Assembly: GCA_013368315.1 (NCBI GenBank)
Contig: JAACJM010000075.1
Span: 248,001 to 312,000 of the forward strand
Direction: 5' to 3'
Source: Tetrapyrgos nigripes
Taxonomy: Eukaryota; Basidiomycota; Agaricomycetes; Agaricales; Campanellaceae
DNA length: 64,000 nt
The notes below the pieces were generated by a model. That model ran no database searches and had not been told where the DNA came from. It was given only the letters and a program-made list of their open reading frames with translations. Positions 48,585 through 58,290 of this stretch are shown here, one piece after another; the stretch's first letter is position 1; each line of letters begins with the position of its first letter. A program made the translations under genes and the position numbers.

Positions 48585-49965
48585 ATCGTACTCGTACAAA
48601 TGACCATAGCTACACGCTACACTGACAGTGAGCGTCGCGCGCCGACGGTGGGTGAAACGGCAGGGCAGTGGGATACTGGTCATATAGAAGGACAGGATAA
48701 TAAGCTTCGGGTATGAGATACGTATACGGAGAAAGCAATGTCAGCCGGTGAGTACAAGAGAAACAGAGCCACACGAAGGTAGGAGGTGGAAGGACGAATA
48801 TGAGCGGAAAGAAGGCAAGGGAGTAAAGGAAACCCAAGGGAAACCAGACGAGACGAGAAGGCCAACGAGGCGAAAGAAAGAAAAAGTCCAATTTAATACA
48901 TACCAACACCAAAACAACAAAATTACCAGAGAGAATTTCAGACCCTTCTACTCACCCTCTCTCAACCTATTCGTCGCACTTGTAGCGCTCTTCACCAGCT
49001 CAGCGCGTCCAACGTCCTTGACTGAGTTCTCCTCTTGAGTTTAGTTTTGGCGTTGGCGAATTTGAACGGAGCCTGTTTAAAGAATCACAAGAATAAATAT
49101 TCTCAAACGGAGGACCGAGCGAGTACTTGAGCGCTGGCAAGGCAAGGTAACGGGGAGGAGTCTAGAGGAAGAATTGAGTTGAGGACCGGGACGCATACGG
49201 AACTGTTTGCAGGATGAGAGCTCAAGGAAGTCTCCTGGCTTAGAAGCGGATGAGTGAGATACTGGACGGCCAATGCCGCATTGGATGCGTTAGACGATTG
49301 GTTGGACGGAAGCCGTTTTGGTCCTTTTGTTTGGTAAACAAACTTGAAGGCTTCCAATTTTGGGATAGTATTCTCACGCCACGAGCCATTTCCTCCGACC
49401 TTGCTGCACTTTTGAACTTGCCGGAAATTTGACCCTGTGGGTTGCTGGCGAGTGTTTCTCGACTTTTTTTTGCTTGTGCAAGTGCACACACGCGGCCGCC
49501 ACCAAGGTATCGGTTTCTGATGTATTTTAGCCTGAGTGACTGTGACTGCCCAGAACGAAAAATTTACTGGCGCCTCGTTGATTTGGGGTCGACGTACAGA
49601 GATTGGCAGTCACTGTGAACGTTAACAAAGGTTCGTGTCACGATTGAGATGATCTTCTCCCGTCCGATTCGGATTACTGATGGACTGATACAAGCTCTCT
49701 GGTTATCATTCTGATCCTTCTCCGCCCCCTTTAACTCCCTCTTGTTGTTATTCAGATTTTGTGATTTGATTTTGGATCACTTAGAAGTCGGAAGAAACTT
49801 CGACGGCCCTTTTGAACTGTGTTTTTCATTTCATCAATCCACTCTCCATCCATATGCATCTATTCATGTCTGTTTATCTATCTATCTATCCATCCATCCA
49901 TCCATCCATCCATCCATGTCTATCAATGTTCATCTATTCACGTCGAAGTAGCTATAGCTAGTACT
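48585..49965 (+). repeat. segmental duplication, copy 2
   Basis: Diverged copy of 44445-45790 about 4.1 kb away in the same orientation, lacking the foldback element found in copy 1. It ends in a (CTAT)/(CCAT) microsatellite at 49875-49918. Confidence 0.75.
49875..49918 (+). repeat. tetranucleotide microsatellite
   Basis: About three units of CTAT followed by about eight of CCAT. Confidence 0.9.
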
Positions 49966-50503
49966 TCTGCCAGGGTCTGTCGTGCTTGTCAATTCAATAT
50001 GGATGCCACGCATCCGCTGGGCGCGGAGAGGCGCGGTTCTTGGCATATCTCATACCTCATGGCTGGCTAGTGGGTCTCCAGTGGGGCGACCGTCCGACTC
50101 CAATTCGCAGTCCTAGTCTCAGTACGGTCTTTCATACCGGAATCAAGACAGTAAGTAGCTATAGTTAAGTGATTAATGGTGAGTGTTACCGGGAAGAACA
50201 TTATTACCGGTATTCAAAGCTTTCGCGGTTTTAAGTAAGGTTGTAGCGGCCTGTACTGAAGGTTTGATGAATCATTGTGAGTGAGCTAGTAATCCTACTA
50301 GTGAATTCATTGTAGAAGGGAAATCAGTATGCATCCAACCGCTGCCTAAAGATAAGTCTAGACCGTGGAGCGCATAGTAGCCTTGCTTATGTAGCCAGCC
50401 ACTGTTACACTGTACTCCTGGATTTCATCTGCATTTCCTCAGGAGAGAAGGAGGAGGATTTTATTAGAACTCGGAGTCGGGACCACCGAGTACGGTCTCT
50501 AGC

Positions 50504-50712
50504 TATAGCTACTTTGGTATGGATAGATGGATAGATGGAAGGACAGTGGAGTAGATGGAGTGAGAGTGGATGGAGTGGGAGGCCTGGGTAACGGAAGAAA
50601 GATGAAGGATGAATGATGAATAATGAACCACTGTCGCCGGCGAAGTCGTGTTAAAGTTCCTTCCGACTTCTAAGCCTGAGATTAGAGCAAGAGCAACAAC
50701 AAAGGGAGCGGA
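50504..50712 (-). repeat. partial inverted third copy of the segmental repeat end
   Basis: Reads, on the minus strand, like 49735-49960: CTTAGAAGTCGGAAG, a Ser-like TCCATC microsatellite zone and GTAGCTATAG. It thus forms a large inverted repeat with copy 2. Confidence 0.6.
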
Positions 50713-50737
50713 AATGGGAGAGTGGGAAGTTACGTTT

Positions 50738-50824
50738 TACGAGGCCTCTTAAAGTACGGTAGGCGAGAGCGGCACGCTTCACTCTCGCTTTCAAATCTCA
50801 GTTCCGCACCGCCACGGCCTAGAC
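50738..50824 (+). repeat. outer arm of a large inverted repeat (left)
   Basis: About 83 bp match 61975-62058 in reverse complement, including GGCACGCTTCACTCTCGCTT and the adjoining TCAAATCTCAGTTCCGCAC with few mismatches. Confidence 0.75.
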
Positions 50825-50934
50825 TTTCGGTCGACTATGCTCCTCCATTTGTACAAAGAATAAACACACGCATACTTTACCTCTTTGAGCATTTTTATTT
50901 ATGTACTAATACGTTGAAAAACATGGTAATAGTA

Positions 50935-51273
50935 GGTCCACTCAATTATTCCGTCGCTGCACTTTTCGAAAAAAAAAAATCATCGGCTAGTCGGAGATAT
51001 CATTCGGCTCTGAGTGTACTCCATTTAGATAGTCAACCGGTGGACTACAACGATTTTTTAAATCGACAAAGTCTCAATCTTTAAGGTGGCCAGCAAGACC
51101 ATAAGACAATTCTGACTACAGCCTCTGTCCCAGCATACTCACAATTATACTCAAAGGCAACTCAAAGGTCAGGCAACGCTTCACTGACATCACTATTCAG
51201 AGCCGAGTGATATCTCCGACTAGCCGACGAATTATTTTTCGAAAAGTGCAGCGATGGAATAATTGAGTGGACC
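50935..51273. mobile_element. 339-bp MITE with 77-79 bp TIRs and TA duplication
   Basis: Ends are inverted repeats starting GGTCCACTCAATTATTCC; the match extends to GGCTCTGA (51013) and TCAGAGCC (51197). TA flanks both sides (50933-50934 and 51274-51275), as for Tc1/mariner-type elements. No coding capacity. Confidence 0.8.
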
Positions 51274-51514
51274 TAGTACCCCACAAGCAAATTATACATT
51301 GACGAGAGCGCAATTTGAGCCCGCGCGGACCCCCTCGTTCTTTCGCGCTGTGAGGGAACAGATCATGTGACCTGCTGCTTGCCTATTGCCTCGTTACGCG
51401 TTAAGGTCGACCCGGCCGGCGCTCTAGCATGTCCAGCGCTGATGACATTGATGACACGTCACGATTGCTCTGTTCATCGTTGATGGTCTTTCTGCTGGAC
51501 CATGACGCGCTGTA

Positions 51515-51790
51515 CCTCTTGCATCAGCAAAAGCCCAGGTACCTGTTCAGGCCTGGCTTGGGCCCCCAGGCCTGGACATGTTGGGCTACAACTACAGGCC
51601 TGCAAATAGCTGACTTCCTGATGCAGGATAGTTACATACTGTAGCTTCTGTACATGTTCGTACAGAATGTAAGCTTCTTACAGGATGTATGAGCAGTCCA
51701 GGTAGTCACAGGCAGTAGAGACCTTTACAGGTCATGCAGGATGCAGCGCATGTACAGGCCCTTACAGGATGTAGGTCGTGTGCATGTCCA
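51515..51790 (+). repeat. inner arm of the large inverted repeat (left)
   Basis: Contains CATCAGCAAAAGCCC and CAGGCCTGG, followed by many TACAGGATG-like motifs. The same elements occur in opposite orientation at 61050-61420. Confidence 0.55.
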
Positions 51791-51991
51791 CCCAGGCACA
51801 TGTCAGCTCCATATAATTATTCCTCTTTCAAATTTGCTCATCACACTCATCACTCATGATCATAATCAACATAACAAGAATGAATATCATTGGACATGGT
51901 ATACTACTACACAAGCTTTTATGACCCATGCCTTTGTCATGGAGGCTCACTTTGCTCGCTCCACTCCTCCAGCATGAGTTGACAGCTTGTA

Positions 51992-52019
51992 GGGGGCTGT
52001 GCCCCCAATCCCCTGCTAG
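51992..52019 (+). mobile_element. Helitron-type 3' terminus
   Basis: A GC-rich hairpin (GGGGGC-TGT-GCCCCC) is followed 10 bp later by CTAG and then T. This is the classic Helitron 3' end and insertion context. It is oriented plus, opposite to the helicase remnant at 52217-58032. The matching 5' end was not found. Confidence 0.65.
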
Positions 52020-53036
52020 TTGGCGCTGTTGTGCCTCCATTCCACTGTAAAAAGAAATTCATCATTGAACAACAAAATAAAATTAGTTTCACGTTCAGAG
52101 CTCAATCAAAATACAAAGCATGGTAGTTACGGTGATGTCAATAGTACACTTTTATAAACTATGTTATAAGTCTTACAGTCTCTATTATCTGCAATGGATA
52201 GTCAGTGTCAGTTCATTTATGTGCAGTGTCCAGCAATACTTACCTTCTCCAAATCTTGCTGACTTGAAGTGCACCTTGATAGGGCTACATACAACTGGCC
52301 ATGAGTAAAAACTGATATCTGTAAGTCTAACCCCACATGATCCACAGATTGCCCTTGAGATTTGTTGATAGACATTGCAAAGGCAAGGCAAACTGGAATC
52401 TGATGATGCCTCAGTGCAAATGGGAGATCCAGGTTCCCAGGTTCAATATTCAGGTGAGGTATGAAAACCTTTTTGCCAGTGTGATCCCCACCAATGATCC
52501 TTGCCTCTATGACATGCATGTTTGCTGCAGTGACCACAGCTCTGGTGCCATTGCAAACTCCATTTGATGGATCCAAATTCTGCAAGATCATAATTGGAGC
52601 ACCAACTTTCAGTTTGAGATTTGACAGTGGAAGACCTGAACCTTTGATTGAGTTCAGATATTCTGTTGGATAATTGAAATCACCCTCTGAAAATGCAGAA
52701 TCAGCACTGAGATATGTTAATTCATCTCCTCGAAGCATATTGAGGCATTGTTGGTTTAGCTCATCTACACTATCATTTCTAGCTGAAAGTATGGTCTGCT
52801 TGAGAAACGCTGGATTGATGGTTTGTAGGCCTGGATAGATTGCTGCCACTAATGACTCAGGTGTATCTCCACATTCCATTCCTGGATCCAGTTGAACTTC
52901 AAAGTTAGAATCAGGACAATGATTGTGGCCATGCCCAATATCAAGAAGCTATTTTGCATATTGTCTGTCATCTTCAGAGCTACTGTCCCACCTCTTGCTG
53001 TGTTTCAGGTGGAGAATTTGGATATCCTTCCAAATA

Positions 53037-53246
53037 CAGTGGGTCAAAAAATTGTCCACATGTTTCGCATTTTTGGAAAGATTGCCAATTTAAGCAATAC
53101 TGAGTAGAGATATTAAAATGTGGTCAGTGATGGGCAGAAAGCCCTTGATAAACGCTACAATATTCTGTCTGTTTTGTCTTATTTGGCTTAAAACTCATGG
53201 AGATATGACTGATTTAAAATGGTATGTCATTTGGACAATTTTTTGA
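53037..53246 (+). repeat. left 210-bp TIR of the mariner element
   Basis: Reverse complement of 54454-54663 with about a dozen differences; capped at both ends by inverted copies of the CAAAAAATTGTCCA motif. Confidence 0.9.
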
Positions 53247-53276
53247 CATGCAAGTGAAAATACAGAAAGTGCTAGC

Positions 53277-54293
53277 TCAGTACTTGGTATGCCCTCCTTT
53301 GGCCTTCAACACAGCCTCAATCCTTCTAGGCATGCTCCTGATCAATTTCTGACAATCTTCTTCTATGATTTCATCCCACTTTTCAGCTGCTCTGTCCCAT
53401 ATTTCCCAAACTCCAGAGGGTGCTGTGTCATATCCATTGAGCTTGTGTTTGAGGGTTGTCCAGAGGTGTTCAATGGGGTTCAGGTCAGGAGATTGAGCAG
53501 GCCAGCTCATGCAATGGATGTTGTTGTCTTCAAACCACTTGGTGGCCAGTTTTGACTTGTGTTTAGGATCATTGTCTTGCTGAAAAATGGCCACCTCTGG
53601 ATCAACACCCAAAATATCCATGCTCTCCAGAAGGTTGTTCTCCAAAATGTCCACATACTGCTCTGCATTCATCCTGCCCTCCACCTCTGCCATGTTTCCA
53701 ACTCCTTCCCACCCCATACATCCCCACACCATGATATTTCCTCCTCCAAATTTGACTGTTTCCACCACATTTCTCTCTCCCAAGGATTCACCCTTCCTCC
53801 CCCACACATACTGCTGTCCATCTGACCCATATCGATTGATTTTAGTCTCATCTGACCAAATAACCCTTTTCCAGTCATCCACAGTCCAGTTTCTGTACTT
53901 CTGTGCAAAGTTTAAACGAGCCTTCCTGTGAGCTGCAGTGAGTTTGGGCTTCTTCTTCGTTTTAGATGTGTCCACATCATGCCTGAGAAGGGAATTTCGA
54001 ATGGTTTGGGTGGAGACAGGTTGGTCAAGGAGGGGATTGATGTTTCTGGCCACTTCTGTAGCATTTTCAGCTTTGCCAGTGTTGATTTGTTGGATAGCAG
54101 CACGTTCATCAGTGGTAGACAGCTTTCTAGGACGCCCTGCTTGATGGTTCTCCTTGTCAGGATACATCTCTTTGGCCAGAGAAGCAATCTTTGACTTGGA
54201 TACCCCAGTTTTAGCAGAGATTTCCCTGGATGAAGCAGAAGTTTGGAGGAGAGAGAGGATATTGTCTTTCTGGGTGGATGTGATGGGTCTCAT
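53277..54293 (-). CDS. Tc1-type DD34E transposase
   Basis: Cut-and-paste transposase of 338 residues, uninterrupted. The N-terminal third has paired helix-turn-helix regions (LLQTSASSREISAKTGVSKS, then a GRPRKLS AT-hook-like link and a second helical domain with TIRNSLLR). The catalytic triad is D148 (VIWSDETK), D240 (FQQDNDPKH) and E275 (SPDLNPIEHLW); the last two are separated by 34 residues, the DD34E spacing of Tc1. The ATG at 54293 is preferred over more upstream frames because a TATATAA element lies about 35 bp before it. The gene appears complete and could be active. Confidence 0.95.
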   Translation of the reverse strand: MRPITSTQKDNILSLLQTSASSREISAKTGVSKSKIASLAKEMYPDKENHQAGRPRKLSTTDERAAIQQINTGKAENATEVARNINPLLDQPVSTQTIRNSLLRHDVDTSKTKKKPKLTAAHRKARLNFAQKYRNWTVDDWKRVIWSDETKINRYGSDGQQYVWGRKGESLGERNVVETVKFGGGNIMVWGCMGWEGVGNMAEVEGRMNAEQYVDILENNLLESMDILGVDPEVAIFQQDNDPKHKSKLATKWFEDNNIHCMSWPAQSPDLNPIEHLWTTLKHKLNGYDTAPSGVWEIWDRAAEKWDEIIEEDCQKLIRSMPRRIEAVLKAKGGHTKY

Positions 54294-54327
54294 GATTTGA
54301 TGAGGGCTATAGAACAACTGGATGCCC

Positions 54328-54335
54328 TTATATAT
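54328..54335 (-). promoter_or_regulatory. TATA box of the transposase gene
   Basis: TATATAAG on the minus strand about 35 bp upstream of the ATG at 54293. Confidence 0.6.
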
Positions 54336-54453
54336 GGTCCAGCTGGCAGCTATGATATCATTATGATGTAGCCATTGCATCATTGTACAACTCCACTTAT
54401 GATGTCATCTATGAGACATCACATAGTTACAATACTGATTTTGAAGTGGCAAC

Positions 54454-54663
54454 TCAAAAAATTGTCCAAATGACATACCATTTTAAATCAATCATATCTC
54501 CATGAGTTTTGAGCCAAATAGGACAAATAAAACAGATTATTGTAGCTCTTATCAAGGGCGTTCTGCCCATCACTGACCACATTTCAATATCTCTACTCAG
54601 TATTGCTTAAATTGGCAATCTTTCCAAAAATGCGAAACATGTGGACAATTTTTTGACCCACTG
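54454..54663 (-). repeat. right 210-bp TIR of the mariner element
   Basis: Pairs with 53037-53246; ends in CACTG followed by TA. Confidence 0.9.
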
Positions 54664-57600
54664 TATATGACCTTTGGATACACTGACCAATAATCTGTTC
54701 AGCTGTGCCTTTCTTGACTACTGGAAGAATTTGCTGAAAATCACCACCAAAAACAACAGTGATGCCTTCAAATAGCTCATCTGGCTTTGACCATATATCC
54801 TGCAAAGTGAGGTCTACAGCTTCCTGACAAAAGTGATCCTGCATGGGCACCTCATCCCAGATAATCAGATCAACTTTGTGAAAAAGTTCTCCCAAAAGGC
54901 TCTGCTTTTTCACTGAACATAATTTCCCCTCATAGATTTCAATTGGTATCTTAAAGGTTGAGTGTGCTGTGCGACCACCAATCAAAAGTAATGCTGCAAT
55001 GCCTGATGAGGCAACACAAAGGACAATCTTCTTCTCTGCACGAAGGGCATAACACAGAGTATTGTAACAGAATGTCTTTCCAGTCCCAGCTGGGCCATGC
55101 AGAAAAAATAATTTGGGATCATTATCCATCACTGACTTCTGGATCTCCTCAAAAGCAGCAGATTGCTCTGCATTCAACTTGCTGATATTTTCTTGAGCCT
55201 TTCATCTCTCTTCCTCAGGATCATATGCTAACTGCTCTACAATTAACTGATTCCTTCAAGCTGTTCCCACTGCTCATAGTTTGGTTTAGGCATGGAAGAA
55301 AATTTTGAGTTTCTCAATCTCTCATTTATGCCTCCATGAAATAAAACCTTATCAATAAGATAAAGGCCATAGTTATAAATGTCTTCTTCATTAGGATTGG
55401 CCGCTATGCCCTTGCTAATGAGTAGGTGTCAGATGTCATCACAAATGTATACCTTGAACTCTTCCCAAAGCACTTCAGGCTGTGATGGAGCACAATCTTT
55501 AAGGATAGTTGCAAACAGTGATCTTAACTGTGAACCTGTTTGAACAACCTTTGCTTGCTCTAGGCATTGCTGCCATTGACCATCATCTTCTAAAAGCCCT
55601 TGTGCCAAGCAAGCCTCTCGGAAGGTTGACCATACTTTTCTTTTGTTATAGCCTGGCCTGTCTGGATCAGGCTCATTGGTGTCAGTTGTATGCAAATCTT
55701 CGTGACCACTGTTAGCAATAGTCACAAGTAGAAGCATTCACCTGCAGAGGGATAGACAAAATACATTGGCCCTATTGCAAAACCTTTCTGTCTAGGTTTC
55801 CACTTCTTTGTTGTCTTCACCCCTACAGATTTTTGTGGAAAGTTCTGATAGAGCGTGCTTCATGCAATAGTTGTTGCCTGGTCTGGATGCTCTGCTGCAG
55901 TCTTCTTCTCATCTGCATTTGCTTCAAACCATCCCATAAGTGTTGTCTTCTGCTTCTGAGCCTGGTTGAGAATATCATGAGCTCCTTGCTCTTCATGAAA
56001 AATAACCATCTGCTCTCTCTCTGTGTGAGGAGACAACTGAACCACATTGGGTATTCCTCCATGCATCTCATAATGCATCGGAACTCCCTATATGTGTAGA
56101 TGGCAAAATATACTTCTGACCCACATTTTCCAAATTAACATCTCCATTGTTCATAGCATCCACCAATCCATTATAAACCTCTGATCTAAGTTTGGCTTGA
56201 TTGAGATGCAAAAACCGCAATCTACTTTGCTCAGTTTGAGCCGAGGCATCAACAACAAATTGTTGAAAGAGAAGACCTGCTCATCTAAAGATGTTCTCTT
56301 GTGTATACGATATGCATAATACTCCAACTGTGTCACATACATTTTTGCTTCCTCTTTCTTGATCCAGAGGTTGCTGCTTCTGGATCTTCCAAGTCCTCCT
56401 CCCAATCAACTGCACCTTCATCAACAGTGATATTATTTGCATCTAAGTGCTCTTGTGATAGTTTGAGTTTTGGATGCCAACCCAATTCTTCCCTTGGAAA
56501 GAGTAACACATAATGCAATGCCATATAGGCTGGATTGGTCTCATACAAACGTTTCAGAGACCCTGCTTGTGTATGCAAAATAATATCTCTGTGGTCTGTC
56601 ACTTCTTCCCTTCCAGGTAAGAGAATAGCCACTTCATCAACTGTAGGTAAATTATGAGTTCTGGGATCTCGGCCAAAATTAAAGTGGAGTTTAATAGTGA
56701 TATTCTGAATATTCTCTGGATTATTTGTCTGCAGCTCCCTAACACACTGATATGCAGACTTGTATAGTGTCACAAATCCATTGTGCCGATGCAGCATATC
56801 AGAATTTCCTGCATGATGGTTGCATGCAATCCAGTCCCATGATTTGCTGAATTGCATCCTGAGGAGCTACAATATATAACTGGGCATATACAGGATTTTG
56901 TCCTGTCTCTGGCAATAGAGAGCCCATTGAGTGCCAGAGCTCTCCTTTGATTTTGTAACAGTGTGCTCCATATGTAGGCATTTCAGGATCATTTTGACTG
57001 TTTATTTTGAGTCCAAGTGATACAAAAGCAAAAGCTGCATTATAGTTGTGGATATTGTCCAAAAAGTGTTTAGAGTTATGGCTTGTCCCATCATATAGCT
57101 TCTGAAGCTCAGGAGGAGGCTTCTACAACTTGGGAAGTACTACTTTTCCTTGAAGACAACAGGAACCAAATTTAAGCTCATGGATAGTTGACTTTGTTAA
57201 TTTCTCACAGTCCCAATGAAGAGCCTTGCACTTGGGACAGACTTCTGTAAATCCACCCATGAAATACCAGTCATAATCCTCCTCTTCAATAATGGGATGA
57301 AGTGCCAGAGGTAGCTGATCAATTGGAATTTCAGGAATCTCTTCCAATTCTTGAGATGGATCAACTGGTGGCTCAAATAGAGCAGGATCATCTATGTTGC
57401 CTTCAGGTTCTAGCCCAGGTTGAGGTTCATGTTGAGGTGCAGGAGGCATGAGAGGGTCTTCAATGTGAGCTGTTCCCTGAGCCTGACCTCTACCTCTACC
57501 TCTACCTCTACCTTGGCCACAGGGACAACCATGACCTGGCAGAGGTAGTGGATGAGTGGGAAGATTTGCAAGCTGGTTGTGGATATTAGCTGGCAAATTT

Positions 57601-58080
57601 TGAAACCTATCTGCATAGTTCTAAGATAATTCATATAAGAAAGTATCCTATGTAGTATTTTCCTATGTAATATTTGAACAAAAAAAACTTACTTGTCTAT
57701 CAGCAGTTGCATTTGATGGCCCTGCCAGAGGATTCTTATGTTGTAGAGAAATGAGGAATAATCAGTCATTTCATATAAATATTTACAATTTCTAAGAAAG
57801 CTCGCCTGTTGATGGGGTCTTCTACCTGCCCTACTTGGGCCTGGCATTGGTGGCAAATTTTGGAGCTGTGCAGCAATGCCCTGAGTTAGCTGATACTGAT
57901 TACCACCATAATTAACCACTTGGAATGGGTCTTCTTGAGCTGGATTGTAAAGCTGAGCAGGACCTTGATTCAAATTGAAGGGACTGGAGCCATGTCATGT
58001 TGAGGTACACGTCTTGCCTCAGGGCTGTCCATGATGCGTGGATTCCTTTCTCTTTCATGCTGAGCATTGCGATGCCTCTG

Positions 58081-58290
58081 GGGAGTATTTGGTGGGGTTT
58101 CCATTATTGATTTTTTCAGTGTCATGAGAAGAAATCAGAGAAAGAAAAAGAAAGGCATTATTCACATTGAAAATGCACCCTGGGGAGTATTTGGTGGGGT
58201 TTCCCTTACTGATTTTTTCAGTTTCATGAGAAGAAATCAGAAAAACAGAAACAGAAACAGAAACAAAAACAAAATGCAATATTCACATTG
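58081..58290 (+). repeat. two-copy tandem repeat, unit about 105 bp
   Basis: GGGAGTATTTGGTGGGGTTT, GATTTTTTCAGT, CATGAGAAGAAATCAGA and TTCACATTGAAAATGCACC occur twice in the same order. The second copy contains an expanded ACAGAA repeat. Confidence 0.85.

Larger units (their letters stand above)
53037..54663 (-). mobile_element. complete Tc1/mariner element
   Basis: 1,627 bp flanked by TA (53035-53036 and 54664-54665). The 210-bp TIRs (53037-53246 and 54454-54663) begin CAGTGGGTCAAAAAATTG and are nearly identical. Each TIR carries CAAAAAATTGTCCA at its outer end and the same motif inverted at its inner end. It is inserted in the helicase frame of the Helitron-type gene. The intact transposase and high TIR identity point to recent insertion. 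Confidence 0.93.
52217..58032 (-). pseudogene. decayed Helitron-type Rep/helicase gene, split by a mariner element and lacking the Rep core
   Basis: Minus-strand remains of a Pif1-type helicase polyprotein. The 5' part (58032 to about 56100) has a Cys motif VCPKCKALHWDCEKL and the Helitron-like N-terminal region (LHYVLLFPREELGWHP, then FVVDASAQTEQSRLRFL-type sequence in another frame). The helicase follows: LEDDGQWQQCLEQA, LHGPAGTGKTFCY (Walker A), LIIWDEVPM (Walker B) and, beyond the insertion, AFAMSINKSQGQS and GQLYVALSRCTS. The expected HUH Rep nuclease between about 56095 and 56070 is missing. There are at least two in-frame TAG codons (57125-57123 and 52951-52949), frameshifts near 56840 and 56270, and a 1.6-kb transposon insertion at 53037-54663. 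Confidence 0.85.

Noticed and set aside
48610..48912. Open frames of about 60-100 codons in the segmental duplication
   Set aside because: The two duplication copies do not preserve the frame, so they are unlikely to be coding.
50722..51084. 120-codon plus-strand open frame
   Set aside because: It runs across an inverted-repeat arm and into the MITE at 50935-51273, so it is a composite of repeats.
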